Shown here piece after piece: positions 25,042 to 33,474 of a stretch of 64,000 nt of DNA. Position 1 is the stretch's first letter. The number at the start of each line of letters is the position of its first letter. The notes beneath the pieces were generated by a model. That model did not search any database. It was not told the DNA's origin and saw only the letters and a list, made by a program, of their open reading frames with translations. Where the stretch lies: assembly GCA_946539765.1 (NCBI GenBank), contig CAMNHO010000012.1, forward strand, positions 1-64,000, read 5' to 3'. The position numbers and the translations under genes are program-made. Source of the stretch: UBA4312 sp002394635. GTDB taxonomy: Bacteria > Bacillota_I > Bacilli_A > Erysipelotrichales > Erysipelotrichaceae.

Positions 25042-26145
25042 ATGCCAGAGTTACAAGAGTTTAAATGCCCTGCCTGTGGCGGGGCGATGGAATTTGTAAC
25101 AAAGACACAACGTTTACAATGCCCATTCTGTGATACAGAGATGGGAATTGATGAATACGAAAAACTGCAGGCACAAGAAGAACCGGCATCACCGCCGGAT
25201 CTTCCCAAACCTCAGCAGCAGGCCAGCTGGGAACAGCAGCAAACAGAGGACTGGGATCAACAGGAGACCAGCCATTTAAAAATCTATTCCTGTCATTCTT
25301 GTGGAGGCGAGATCATTGCCGATGAAACGACCGGTGCATCGAGCTGCCCCTTCTGTGGCAATCCGGTGGTCATGACCGGTCAGTTTTCCGGCGATTTAAA
25401 ACCGAATTATGTCATTCCTTTCCAGAAGGATAAAAAGGATGCCAAAGAGCAATATATGAAGTATTTGGAAGGAAAATCCTTCCTGCCGAAAATCTTTAAG
25501 GATCAAAACCATATCGATGAGATCAAAGGGGTCTATGTCCCGTTCTGGTTATATGATGCCCATGTGCATGCCGATATGGCTTTTCTGGGTACCAATGTGC
25601 GAACCTGGACTGATGGGAGAAATGACTATACGGAAACCAGTGAATATTCTGTACAAAGAGAAGGCGTGATCCGTTTTGAAAATGTACCGGAGGATGGGTC
25701 CAAGGAGATGGATGACAATATGATGGAATCTATCGAACCCTTTGATTTTTCAAAGGCCGTTCCGTTTAAAACCGCCTATCTGGCTGGCTATTATGCCAAT
25801 CGGTATGACGTGGATGCCCAAAGCCGGATGGATCGGGCCAAGGAACGTGTGACCAAATCGACGATCAGCGAGTTTTCAAAAACAGCGAATCATTACACGA
25901 CGGTATCCACACAGAGAAGCCAGGTGGATTTTACCAAAGCGACCTATAAATATGTATTGTATCCGGTATGGTTACTGAATACGACCTATAAAGGGGAACA
26001 TTATCACTTTGCGATGAATGGACAAACCGGAAAGTTTGTGGGCAATCTGCCGGTGGATAACGGAGCTTACTGGCGCTTTATTCTGATTGGTGCGGTCATT
26101 GTGACGGTTATTATGTTTGTGTTACAATGCCTGATACTGGTCTAG
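25042..26145 (+). CDS. Zinc-ribbon membrane protein (YdjG-like)
   Basis: A 367-residue protein with two TFIIB-type zinc ribbons: CPACGG...CPFCDTE (residues 9-32) and CHSCGG...CPFCGNP (about 86-110), separated by a Pro/Gln-rich linker, then a central domain with YVPFWLYDAHVHADM, and a C-terminal membrane helix (about 340-364). Matches Bacillus YdjG in layout. ATG 25042 is used because GGAGGTG lies upstream; an earlier in-frame ATG at 25024 overlaps no such site. The stop overlaps nothing; the next gene starts 11 bases later with its own AGGAGG. Confidence 0.8.
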   Translation: MPELQEFKCPACGGAMEFVTKTQRLQCPFCDTEMGIDEYEKLQAQEEPASPPDLPKPQQQASWEQQQTEDWDQQETSHLKIYSCHSCGGEIIADETTGASSCPFCGNPVVMTGQFSGDLKPNYVIPFQKDKKDAKEQYMKYLEGKSFLPKIFKDQNHIDEIKGVYVPFWLYDAHVHADMAFLGTNVRTWTDGRNDYTETSEYSVQREGVIRFENVPEDGSKEMDDNMMESIEPFDFSKAVPFKTAYLAGYYANRYDVDAQSRMDRAKERVTKSTISEFSKTANHYTTVSTQRSQVDFTKATYKYVLYPVWLLNTTYKGEHYHFAMNGQTGKFVGNLPVDNGAYWRFILIGAVIVTVIMFVLQCLILV

Positions 26146-26156
26146 GAGGATCGGAT

Positions 26157-27374
26157 ATGTTGAAAAAGATTTATGCGATATTCTTATCCCTGGCGCTGTG
26201 CATGATGCATGTCATCCCGGTTTTTGCTGCGGATGAAGCATATGTGTACGACCATGCCGAGGTAATAGCGGCCAGTTCCGAGCAGATGTTAAATGACCTG
26301 GCACAGGAAATCTATGATACGTATGATGTGCGAACTGTCTTCATCCTCTTTGAAGACGAAACCGAAAACGAAGCCAAAGAAGCGGCGTTCGATCAATACG
26401 ACGATACCTTCGGACGCGATGACGGGATCATTCTGGTGGTCAATAAAGCCGATGATTACTTTCTGGTCTTACATAGAGGAAACGCATTGTTGACAGATGA
26501 TCAGAAAGTGGAATTGCAGTCGATCTATAATGCTGAGAACATTTATAAAGACGGTGTTGAAAAGGATTTTGAATACATTCGCTCTATATACAGCGGAGAG
26601 AGCCCAATGCCGGCACAGACCATTCCGGATGAAAGATTACAGCCGTTACTGGTGGATGATGCCGATCTGCTGAGTACATCCGAAGAAGAAGAGCTCTTGG
26701 GGAAATTAACGGAAATTTCCGAACGTCAGAACCTGGATGTCGTTGTGGTAACAAACAATGACCTCGGAGGAAAAACAGCGACGGAATATGCCGATGATTT
26801 CTTTGACTACAATGGTTATGGGTATGGTTCTAACCATGATGGTATCTTGTTCCTTGTTTCTATGGATGACCGTTCCTGGGCTTTGTCGACAACCGGATAC
26901 GGTATCGAGGCTTTTACCGATGCCGGCCAGGAATACATGACGGATCGAATCATACCATATCTCAGCGAAGGAAACTATATCGATGCGTTTATGACGTATG
27001 CCGACCTGTGTGACCAGTTCATTGAACAAGCGCATACTGGACAACCATACGATGTAGGGAATATGCCAAAAGGGAAAGTGCCTTGGTTCCTGTTACCAAT
27101 CAATGCGTTATTTGGCTTATTGGTGATGTGGCCGTTTGCCAATCATAAAAAGAATAAGCTGAAGACGGTTTACAAAGCTCAAAGTGCCAAAGCGTATTTG
27201 GTACCAAAGAGCTTAAAGTTCAGCCGTAAAAACGATCAGTTTATCGGTAAACATGTAACCCATGTACCACATGTGGATCCAAACCGTGGCGGAGGTGGAC
27301 ACGGCGGCGGAGGAAGCAGTATTCATATCGGTTCTTCCGGTGTCAGCCACGGAGGCAGCTCCGGACACTTTTAA
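26157..27374 (+). CDS. Secreted/membrane TPM-domain protein with tandem TPM domains (YdjH-like)
   Basis: A 405-residue protein: signal peptide (residues 1-24, ending PVFA before ADE), a first TPM domain (about 27-165, VYDHAEVIAASSEQ... DDGIILVV), a second TPM domain (about 170-290, VDDADLLSTSEEEELL... HDGILFLVS), a membrane helix (about 308-325), and a tail ending in a Gly/His/Ser-rich run (GGGGHGGGGSS). TPM domains occur in envelope and photosystem-maintenance proteins. Bacillus YdjH has one TPM domain; the duplication here is visible by the repeated strand pattern. It forms the third gene of the SPFH/YdjG operon. Confidence 0.8.
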   Translation: MLKKIYAIFLSLALCMMHVIPVFAADEAYVYDHAEVIAASSEQMLNDLAQEIYDTYDVRTVFILFEDETENEAKEAAFDQYDDTFGRDDGIILVVNKADDYFLVLHRGNALLTDDQKVELQSIYNAENIYKDGVEKDFEYIRSIYSGESPMPAQTIPDERLQPLLVDDADLLSTSEEEELLGKLTEISERQNLDVVVVTNNDLGGKTATEYADDFFDYNGYGYGSNHDGILFLVSMDDRSWALSTTGYGIEAFTDAGQEYMTDRIIPYLSEGNYIDAFMTYADLCDQFIEQAHTGQPYDVGNMPKGKVPWFLLPINALFGLLVMWPFANHKKNKLKTVYKAQSAKAYLVPKSLKFSRKNDQFIGKHVTHVPHVDPNRGGGGHGGGGSSIHIGSSGVSHGGSSGHF

Positions 27375-27378
27375 ACCA

Positions 27379-27408
27379 AGGGTGCTCTAACGGGCACTCT
27401 TTTCTTTT
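27379..27408 (+). terminator. Terminator of the SPFH/TPM operon
   Basis: AGGGTGC / GCACTCT around TCTAACGG, followed by TTTCTTTT. Confidence 0.7.
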
Positions 27409-27475
27409 GGGAAAAAAGATTGTCTAATATATATTTTTTAGTTAGTATAATTGTGAAAAAAGAAGAGGAGACAAT

Positions 27476-28456
27476 ATGAACGAAAACAAACGTCCAGAAA
27501 CAATGGAAAGAATTACGAATGCAACGTTAGCACAGGCTTTTATTGATGAACAAGTAGCTGCCGTCAGAGAACAAGTAAAAGACGGCAATGTATTACTGGC
27601 TTTATCCGGTGGTGTGGATTCTTCGGTGGTAGCCGCTTTACTGATTAAAGCCATCGGTAAACAGCTGACATGTATCCATGTGAACCATGGATTGATGCGT
27701 AAGGGTGAAAGCCAGCAGGTCATCGATGTATTTAAAGCGCAGTTGGACGAGAATCTGATCTATGTGGATGCGACGGATCGTTTCTTAGATAAATTAGCGG
27801 GTGTCAGTGATCCGGAAACCAAACGAAAGATCATCGGTGGCGAATTCATCCGTGTCTTTGAAGAAGAATCTCAAAAACTGACAAATATGAAATTCCTGGC
27901 ACAGGGCACCATTTATCCGGATATCCTGGAAAGCGATGGAATCAAAGCCCATCACAATGTCGGTGGATTGCCGGAAGATGTAGATTTTGAACTGGTGGAA
28001 CCAATCAAGTTCCTGTATAAAGATGAAGTACGTGTGGTAGGTGAAGCGTTAGGCTTACCGGCATCGATGGTATATCGCCAGCCGTTCCCGGGACCTGGTT
28101 TAGGAGTACGTTGTGTTGGTGCTATCACTAGAGATCGTCTGGAAGCTGTTCGTGAATCCGATGCGATCCTTCGTGAAGAATTTGAAAAGGCCGGACTGGC
28201 AGGAAAAGTATGGCAGTATTTTACAGTCGTACCTGATTTCAAATCTACCGGCATCAAAGAAGGAAAACGTTCCTTTGAATGGCCGGCCATCATTCGTGCC
28301 GTCAACACAAAGGATGCCATGCAGGCTTCCATCGAACAAGTGGACTGGGCTGTATTGGAAAAGATTACAGAACGTATCACGCATGAAGTACCAGGCATCA
28401 ACCGTGTATTATACGACCTGACACCGAAGCCGACCGGAACCATTGAGTGGGAATAA
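27476..28456 (+). CDS. guaA: GMP synthase ATP-pyrophosphatase subunit, glutaminase domain absent
   Basis: Converts XMP to GMP with ATP and ammonia, the last step of GMP synthesis. The 326 residues contain the PP-loop SGGVDSS (44-50), VNHGLMRKGE, GTIYPDILES, HHNVGGLP and the C-terminal dimerisation domain ending PTGTIEWE, all standard GuaA segments. Bacterial GuaA is normally about 510-525 residues with a class I glutaminase in the first 200; here translation starts about 20 residues before the synthetase domain, after GAGGAG. A separate glutaminase subunit, as in archaea, or free ammonia must supply nitrogen. No such gene is in the window. Confidence 0.9.
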   Translation: MNENKRPETMERITNATLAQAFIDEQVAAVREQVKDGNVLLALSGGVDSSVVAALLIKAIGKQLTCIHVNHGLMRKGESQQVIDVFKAQLDENLIYVDATDRFLDKLAGVSDPETKRKIIGGEFIRVFEEESQKLTNMKFLAQGTIYPDILESDGIKAHHNVGGLPEDVDFELVEPIKFLYKDEVRVVGEALGLPASMVYRQPFPGPGLGVRCVGAITRDRLEAVRESDAILREEFEKAGLAGKVWQYFTVVPDFKSTGIKEGKRSFEWPAIIRAVNTKDAMQASIEQVDWAVLEKITERITHEVPGINRVLYDLTPKPTGTIEWE

Positions 28457-28480
28457 AAGATTCGTAACCATAATTATCAG

Positions 28481-28513
28481 GGGTTGTCGATTTATAATCG
28501 GCAGCCCTTTTTT
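28481..28513 (+). terminator. Terminator after guaA
   Basis: GGGTTGTCGATT / AATCGGCAGCCC, 12 pairs with G-U wobbles and a three-base loop, then T6. Confidence 0.85.
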
Positions 28514-28649
28514 AGATAGGCGATTTACAATGCCGGACAATTATGGACTTGTTGGAAAAGGTCATGAATTGAGAAAGAATAACCACTTGTCTTTGATGCA
28601 GGATCAATTGAAAAAACTCAATTTATGGATAGTAAGAAACTTGGAAAAG
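28514..28649. other. Intergenic gap, nothing supported
   Basis: No ribosome site, hairpin or coding bias is visible. A 75-codon frame crosses this stretch but begins inside guaA and has no recognisable protein. Confidence 0.5.
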
Positions 28650-29705
28650 TTAATATTCTTCCTGTTCTGATCTTGTGATGGCATATTCATCAAACCACGG
28701 TAACGCAAATTTTAAAATACCATTTCGCGGGCTTACAAGAATACCGGCTTTCAGCAAACGGTCTCTATACGGATTAAACTGATTGCTTGAATATCCAAGT
28801 ATGTTTCGCATTTTAATGATTTCTCCACTAGGAACTTTGGCAGCTGCCAATGTGACTTGTTTATCTCGTGCAGATAATTCGGACCAAATTTTTTCATAAG
28901 CAAAAATATACAGATACTCTTTGGCATCATCCAATGCTTTTGATAGATTGTCACGGTTTTCGTAGACAAAATATCCAATCGTTTGAAAAGCAAAGGAATA
29001 TCCTTTTGTTTGCTGGGCAAGTATCGATGCTTCTGCCTGTGATACTTGTAATGTGTGCATATAATTCTCTATGATTTGGTTTTGGTTTAAAGGGAGGAGT
29101 ACCGTTCGCGGTGCCCTTTCCAAAAATGTCATTCCCCGGGCGTTACGAAGACGGTCGATTTCCTTATGGAGACCTGTCATAATCAAAAATATTGGGAGTC
29201 TTTCTCGCAAAAAGATCTGATAAGTACTGGCAAATATTCTCATTTCTTTTGAATTTGTTGCTTCATCGATTGTAACTAATACACGTTTTTTCTGTTTTTT
29301 TATGCTTTCCAGCATTTTCTTTAATGCTTCTTCAATATCGGAAATCGGCGGTACGCCTTTGATGGAAAGCCCGATGCCAAAAGCCTGCAGGTTGATCTGT
29401 GCTTCCGAGAACAGCTTATGTAAAGATTTATCGCTATCCAGCTTAGCTGCAAGGCTCACAAGCATATCTCTTTGGGGATTCAAGTTGACAACGATCCAAT
29501 TGTCCTTGGTTTTGAGCGTATCGGCAATCTGTGTAATAAACACAGTTTTTCCGCTGCCTCTAACGCCGGTGATTAAATTAATATAATTAGCTGGTCTTGG
29601 ACTGTTGAATTCACTCACAATTCTTTCAACTTGTGCGGTTCGATGAATGATTTCAATAGGGGGTTGTCCAAATACCAAAGTGTATGGATTATTCATTGCG
29701 TTCAT
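28650..29705 (-). CDS. AAA/STAND-like ATPase with C-terminal winged helix
   Basis: A 351-residue P-loop ATPase resembling archaeal-type ATPases. Walker A is GVRGSGKT, Walker B LVTIDEA, sensor-1-like IFLIMTGLH, and an arginine-rich ERAPRTVLL segment follows; the C-terminal 70 residues (ARDKQVTLAAAKVPSGEI... RDRLLKAGILVSP) look like a winged helix. Family members act as NTP-driven switches; some accompany mobile elements or defence genes. The start at 29705 has AAGGAA upstream. An ATG at 29747 is in frame but its codons are the repeat units themselves (reading NSKS...NSKG), so it is less likely. It is a single gene with unusual promoter repeats. Confidence 0.75.
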   Translation of the reverse strand: MNAMNNPYTLVFGQPPIEIIHRTAQVERIVSEFNSPRPANYINLITGVRGSGKTVFITQIADTLKTKDNWIVVNLNPQRDMLVSLAAKLDSDKSLHKLFSEAQINLQAFGIGLSIKGVPPISDIEEALKKMLESIKKQKKRVLVTIDEATNSKEMRIFASTYQIFLRERLPIFLIMTGLHKEIDRLRNARGMTFLERAPRTVLLPLNQNQIIENYMHTLQVSQAEASILAQQTKGYSFAFQTIGYFVYENRDNLSKALDDAKEYLYIFAYEKIWSELSARDKQVTLAAAKVPSGEIIKMRNILGYSSNQFNPYRDRLLKAGILVSPRNGILKFALPWFDEYAITRSEQEEY

Positions 29706-29706
29706 A

Positions 29707-29793
29707 TTTACTGTTCCTTTACTGTTCAAAAATGATTTACTGTTCATTTACTGTTTTATAATATTTTACTGTTCTTTTACTACTTTTACAAGG
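29707..29793. repeat. Three 29-bp units, each with paired TTTACTGTTC boxes
   Basis: The units are 29707-29735, 29736-29764 and 29765-29793. Each starts with TTTACTGTTC and has a second copy 11 bases later: copies at 29707, 29718, 29736, 29747 (last base T), 29765 and a degenerate one at 29776. Spacing alternates strictly 11 and 18. On the minus strand the box reads GAACAGTAAA and the array ends directly before the ATPase start codon, so it spans its promoter and leader. Likely an operator array, possibly for autoregulation. Confidence 0.85.
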
Positions 29794-29884
29794 AATTCCA
29801 TGATAGATAAATTCCATTTGGCATACTAGGGAGATACGGTTCAGAAACAGATAGAAGAATTCAAATGATTTATAAGAACATCTT

Positions 29885-30035
29885 TCATTGAAACTCTCCC
29901 GCCTATAAGAGGGAGGTATGCTTGTCCGAGCGTGGCGAGAGCAGTCCTATTCTTATGTCCATGCAGGAATGGGGCAATCACTATAAAGCTAGAAAAAAGA
30001 GCGAATAAGTCGTCGCTCCTTTCCATTGATCATCG
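29885..30035 (+). ncRNA. Candidate structured non-coding RNA
   Basis: A 150-base intergenic stretch with consecutive plus-strand hairpins: CTCCC/GGGAG (29896-29915), GCTT-GTCC-GAGC (29920-29931), CCTATTC/GAATGGG (29946-29973, 14-base loop) and GAGCGA/TCGCTC (29999-30018), followed by a plus-strand terminator at 30036-30073. No protein fits. The GGGCAATCACTATAAAGCTAG stretch (29971-29991) resembles segments near right ends of IS605/IscB-type elements that carry guide-like RNAs, but this is from memory and no nuclease gene is adjacent. Strand and identity are unproven. Confidence 0.4.
29993..30018 (-). terminator. Terminator of the murR gene, minus strand
   Basis: GAGCGA / TCGCTC stem with an eight-base loop, followed on the minus strand by T6. 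It is about 115 bases after the murR stop. Confidence 0.55.
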
Positions 30036-30073
30036 TAGCACCTTGCATGGAATAATCGAGAGGTGCTTTTTAT
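30036..30073 (+). terminator. Plus-strand terminator downstream of the structured stretch
   Basis: AGCACCT (30037-30043) / AGGTGCT (30061-30067) followed by TTTTTAT. No plus-strand gene ends here, which implies a non-coding plus-strand transcript. Confidence 0.6.
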
Positions 30074-30133
30074 ATTATCTGCAAATTTTATAGATAGGAA
30101 GAGGATACAGTATCAAACACAGCCTTCTGGAAC

Positions 30134-30970
30134 CTATTTCTTGATATGTGTTTTCTGCAGCTGTTTGAGCGTGTAGGCATATGTGCTGGTGGCATAACAC
30201 GTATACAGAATATCCACAATGCCCAAAGAAGAAATTCTGGAGGACATCGCGGCAGATCGGAACAAGGATTCATTGGATGTCGTATACAAATTGATATCGG
30301 CAAGCCGGGAAACCGGTGTATCCACACAGCGTGTAATCGCAATGATCGGTGTTTGGTTGATGCGAAGCTCATTCATACAGGCGATGCATTCATGCGTTTG
30401 TCCGGAATACGAAAACACAATGGCTACATCACTGGGCTTACTGTTATACGCGCTGACCAGTTGTAAATGCCAGTCTTCATTCAACAAGCATGTTTTGTTG
30501 ATACGAACCAGCTTTAAATAGAGATCTTTTGCGGCGATGAAAGAGGCACCCAGACCATACAATAAGATATGATCCGCTTGTTTCATCAGAGCGACTGCTT
30601 GTTTTAACTGAGAAATGGACATGATGGATTCTGTATCCAGAAGGGATTGTATATTCATCTGAGTGATCTTATGAACGATGTCTTCAAAGCTATCATCTTT
30701 TTCTATTTCATTGCCTGTGAATGTCTTGTTTTGACGATCCAACGCAATGGCCGCAATCAGATCCTTTTTAAAATCCTTATAACCTTGGTAGCCGATGGCT
30801 CGGGCCATACGAATAATGGCAGATGTTGATACGTCTGTTTTCTCAGCCAGCTCATGAATGCTGAGAGATCCGATTTCATCCAAATTTCCTAAAATATATT
30901 CAGCGACAATTTTTTCGGTTCTCGATAATTCCTCTACATTTTCTTTTAATTTAATCAAAGCGTTTTCCAT
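30134..30970 (-). CDS. murR: MurR/RpiR-family transcriptional regulator
   Basis: A 278-residue regulator with an N-terminal RpiR helix-turn-helix (about residues 18-62, LSIHELAEKTDVSTSAIIRM) and a C-terminal SIS sugar-phosphate-binding domain (about 110-260, ILLYGLGASFIAAKDLYLK, FSYSGQTHE). It is divergent from the murQ-murP-mupG operon, the standard position for a regulator that senses MurNAc 6-phosphate. The likely operator is a perfect inverted repeat in the shared gap. The ATG has AAGGAG upstream. Confidence 0.85.
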   Translation of the reverse strand: MENALIKLKENVEELSRTEKIVAEYILGNLDEIGSLSIHELAEKTDVSTSAIIRMARAIGYQGYKDFKKDLIAAIALDRQNKTFTGNEIEKDDSFEDIVHKITQMNIQSLLDTESIMSISQLKQAVALMKQADHILLYGLGASFIAAKDLYLKLVRINKTCLLNEDWHLQLVSAYNSKPSDVAIVFSYSGQTHECIACMNELRINQTPIIAITRCVDTPVSRLADINLYTTSNESLFRSAAMSSRISSLGIVDILYTCYATSTYAYTLKQLQKTHIKK

Positions 30971-31003
30971 AATTAAATCTCCTTATATATATCATAACAA
31001 AAA

Positions 31004-31020
31004 GTTACAAAAACTGTAAC
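31004..31020. promoter_or_regulatory. Candidate MurR operator
   Basis: Perfect inverted repeat GTTACA-N5-TGTAAC in the murR-murQ gap; a further half site GTTACA lies at 31055-31060, between the murQ -35 and -10 boxes. Confidence 0.6.
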
Positions 31021-31044
31021 AAAATTATATTATATTAAGCTATA

Positions 31045-31073
31045 TTGACATAAAGTTACACTTATACTAAAGT
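31045..31073 (+). promoter_or_regulatory. Likely murQ operon promoter
   Basis: Perfect -35 TTGACA (31045-31050), 17 bases, weaker -10 TAAAGT (31068-31073). A GTTACA half site sits between the boxes. Confidence 0.6.
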
Positions 31074-31116
31074 GGAATTAAAGGAATGGATCCATTGAAA
31101 AGAAAGGGTGTACTAC

Positions 31117-32016
31117 ATGGGAATTGATTTAAAAGGGATGACGACAGAAACCCGAAATCAGAATACGCTTCACTTAGATTCTATGTCTTCTTTAGAGATC
31201 GTCACTGTGATGAACCAGGAAGATGCCAAGGTTCCTCAAGCCATCAACAAACATTTGGATAAAATCGCAAAGGTCGTTGAACTGGCGGTGGAATGTTTGG
31301 AAAAAGGTGGCCGGATCATCTATATGGGTGCCGGAACAAGCGGTCGTCTGGCGGTTTCGGATGCTTCGGAATGTCCGCCTACATTTGGAGTCCGTGCAGA
31401 TGTTGTGATCGGATTGATGGCCGGTGGCGACCAAGCGTATACAAAAGCGGTGGAAGGAGCCGAAGATTCTGTGGAACTTGCCGTAAACGATTTAAAACGA
31501 ATCCATGTTTCCGATAAGGATATTGTGATCGGTTTGGCAGCCAGTGGCCGTACACCATATGTCGTGGCTGGTCTTCAGTACGCACACCAGCTTCACGCCA
31601 AAACAGCCAGTATTGCCTGCAATGAGAATTCTGAAATCGGAAAGGTAGCCGATGTGGCCATCGAGGTGGTCGTGGGACCGGAAGTTCTTACCGGATCGAC
31701 GAGATTAAAAGCCGGTACGGCGCAGAAGCTGATTTTGAATATGATCTCCACGGCAGCGATGGTCCGAACGGGGAAAGCGTATGAAAATCTGATGGTCGAT
31801 GTCGTACAAACCAACGAAAAATTGAGCCGTCGGGCAGAAAAAATCGTAATGGATGCGACCGACTGTGATTTAGATACGGCCCGAGAAAAACTGAAGATCG
31901 CTCAGGGAAATTCCAAATTAGCGATATTGATGATCTTAGCTTCCTGCGATAAAGAAGAAGGAATAGAAAGGCTTAAACGCGCAAAAGGACATATAAGACA
32001 AGCAATGAAGTCATAA
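31117..32016 (+). CDS. murQ: N-acetylmuramic acid 6-phosphate etherase
   Basis: Cleaves the lactyl ether of MurNAc 6-phosphate to give GlcNAc 6-phosphate and D-lactate in the cytoplasm. The 299-residue protein has the family signatures LTTE-like MTTETRNQNT, YMGAGTSGRLAVSDASECPPTFG (two adjoining parts, about 60-82) with the catalytic Glu, and a SIS domain. ATG 31117 follows AAAGGG at good spacing; a GTG at 31108 is in frame but has no site. First gene of the MurNAc operon, 18 bases before murP. Confidence 0.95.
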   Translation: MGIDLKGMTTETRNQNTLHLDSMSSLEIVTVMNQEDAKVPQAINKHLDKIAKVVELAVECLEKGGRIIYMGAGTSGRLAVSDASECPPTFGVRADVVIGLMAGGDQAYTKAVEGAEDSVELAVNDLKRIHVSDKDIVIGLAASGRTPYVVAGLQYAHQLHAKTASIACNENSEIGKVADVAIEVVVGPEVLTGSTRLKAGTAQKLILNMISTAAMVRTGKAYENLMVDVVQTNEKLSRRAEKIVMDATDCDLDTAREKLKIAQGNSKLAILMILASCDKEEGIERLKRAKGHIRQAMKS

Positions 32017-32034
32017 CCAGGGAAAGGGGGAAAT

Positions 32035-33474
32035 ATGACAAATCAAGAATTAGTAAATTTTATCATTGAAAAGCTTGGAGGAAGGGATAACATCCTTTCC
32101 GCCAAAAGCTGCATGACCCGGCTTCGTATCAATGTGAAGGATGATTCATTATTTGATCCGGAAGCATTGAAGGAAAACGAAGAGATCATGGGAATTGTTA
32201 AGGATCGCGAGAATTATATTGAGGTTGTGATCGGACCCGGCAAAGTCAGAAAGTGTGCAGACATTTGTGTAGAAATGGGGATTCCTACAGAGGCCGGCGC
32301 AAATGTGGGAGACTGGCACGCTAATAAAGCGAGCATGAAAGCCGGTCAAAAGAAATCAAGAGTCAGAGACTTTTTGAAGATATTCGGGGAAATATTTGTA
32401 CCACTGATTCCCGGCGTTATCGCAGCCGGCTTATGTTCAGGCTTTGCGACATTGTTTGCACAGCTGGTTCCGGATTATGAATCCAACCAGGTCTGGTTTA
32501 TCATTCATCAAATTCTGACATTGATCAACCAGTCGTTCTTAGCTTATCTTACGGCCTGGGCCGGTTATCGAGCCGCTGAAAGATTTGGCGGCACACCGAT
32601 TCTAGGTGGTATGCTGGGAATGATCACCGGATTGGCCAACGTTGATAATATCGCCATGACCATCGGTTTATATAATGAGGCCTCGCCGTTGGATTCCATT
32701 TTAAGAAGCGGTCGAGGCGGTGTTCTTGCGGTTATTCTGGGTGTATTTGTGATGGTAAAAATTGAGAAATGGATCCGCAATCGGATGCCGGACTCCTTAG
32801 ATACCGTATTTACACCACTGTTTACCTTGTTTATTACGGTCATTCCTTATATTTTGATCATTATGCCGTTGACAGGCTATGTATCCACGGCACTGGTATG
32901 GATCGTTCAACAACTGTGTATGTCTGAGAATGTACTCGTACGTATTATTTCCGGTTATGTCTCGGCTGCCCTGTTTTTGCCAATGGTGGCAATGGGCATG
33001 CATCATGGACTTGTCGCATTATACACGGTACAGTTAAATGCATTGGGGTATGTAACCTTGTATCCTGCCTTGGCTATGGCCGGTGCCGGCCAGGTTGGGG
33101 CTGCCATTGCGATCTATCGTAAAGCGAAAAGCTGTCAGAATACACGGATCCAGAATGTCATTAAGGGTGCGCTTCCTGCCGGTTTTCTAGGCGTCGGGGA
33201 ACCATTGATCTATGGTGTTACCCTTCCGATGGGAAAACCATTTATTACCGCCGGCCTGGGAGCGGGCTTTGGCGGCGCCTTTGTGATGGTAACGCAGGTG
33301 GCAGCTACCACTTGGGGACCTAGCGGATTGATTGCCATCTTTGTGATGACAGCCGGTCCTAACAGCGCGGTTATGACGATGATCTACTATGTGCTTGGAT
33401 TGGTTATTTCCTATGTGATGGGCTTTTTGATTACCAACGCGGTCATTAAGACCGAGGAAGTAGCAGATGTTTAA
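32035..33474 (+). CDS. murP: PTS MurNAc-type EIIBC component
   Basis: Membrane transporter of 479 residues that takes up and phosphorylates MurNAc or MurNAc-containing disaccharide. EIIB domain (1-80) with phospho-Cys26 in AKSCMTRLR, linker, and EIIC domain (about 105-475) with ten or so membrane helices and the GxGEPLIYGVTLP segment that carries the conserved Glu. No EIIA domain is attached, so a free EIIA such as Crr is needed. GAAAGGGGGAA precedes the ATG. Its last eight bases overlap mupG. Confidence 0.9.
   Translation: MTNQELVNFIIEKLGGRDNILSAKSCMTRLRINVKDDSLFDPEALKENEEIMGIVKDRENYIEVVIGPGKVRKCADICVEMGIPTEAGANVGDWHANKASMKAGQKKSRVRDFLKIFGEIFVPLIPGVIAAGLCSGFATLFAQLVPDYESNQVWFIIHQILTLINQSFLAYLTAWAGYRAAERFGGTPILGGMLGMITGLANVDNIAMTIGLYNEASPLDSILRSGRGGVLAVILGVFVMVKIEKWIRNRMPDSLDTVFTPLFTLFITVIPYILIIMPLTGYVSTALVWIVQQLCMSENVLVRIISGYVSAALFLPMVAMGMHHGLVALYTVQLNALGYVTLYPALAMAGAGQVGAAIAIYRKAKSCQNTRIQNVIKGALPAGFLGVGEPLIYGVTLPMGKPFITAGLGAGFGGAFVMVTQVAATTWGPSGLIAIFVMTAGPNSAVMTMIYYVLGLVISYVMGFLITNAVIKTEEVADV

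Noticed and set aside
28443..28670. 75-codon frame after guaA
   Set aside because: Starts inside guaA, reads through its terminator and resembles nothing.
29707..29793. CRISPR array
   Set aside because: Regular spacing, but the units are 29 bp in direct succession with no unique 30-40 bp spacers and no cas genes.
29885..30073. tRNA gene or T-box riboswitch
   Set aside because: No cloverleaf, TTCRANY or CCA-like end for a tRNA, and no T-box sequence (TGGNACCGCG) before the terminator.
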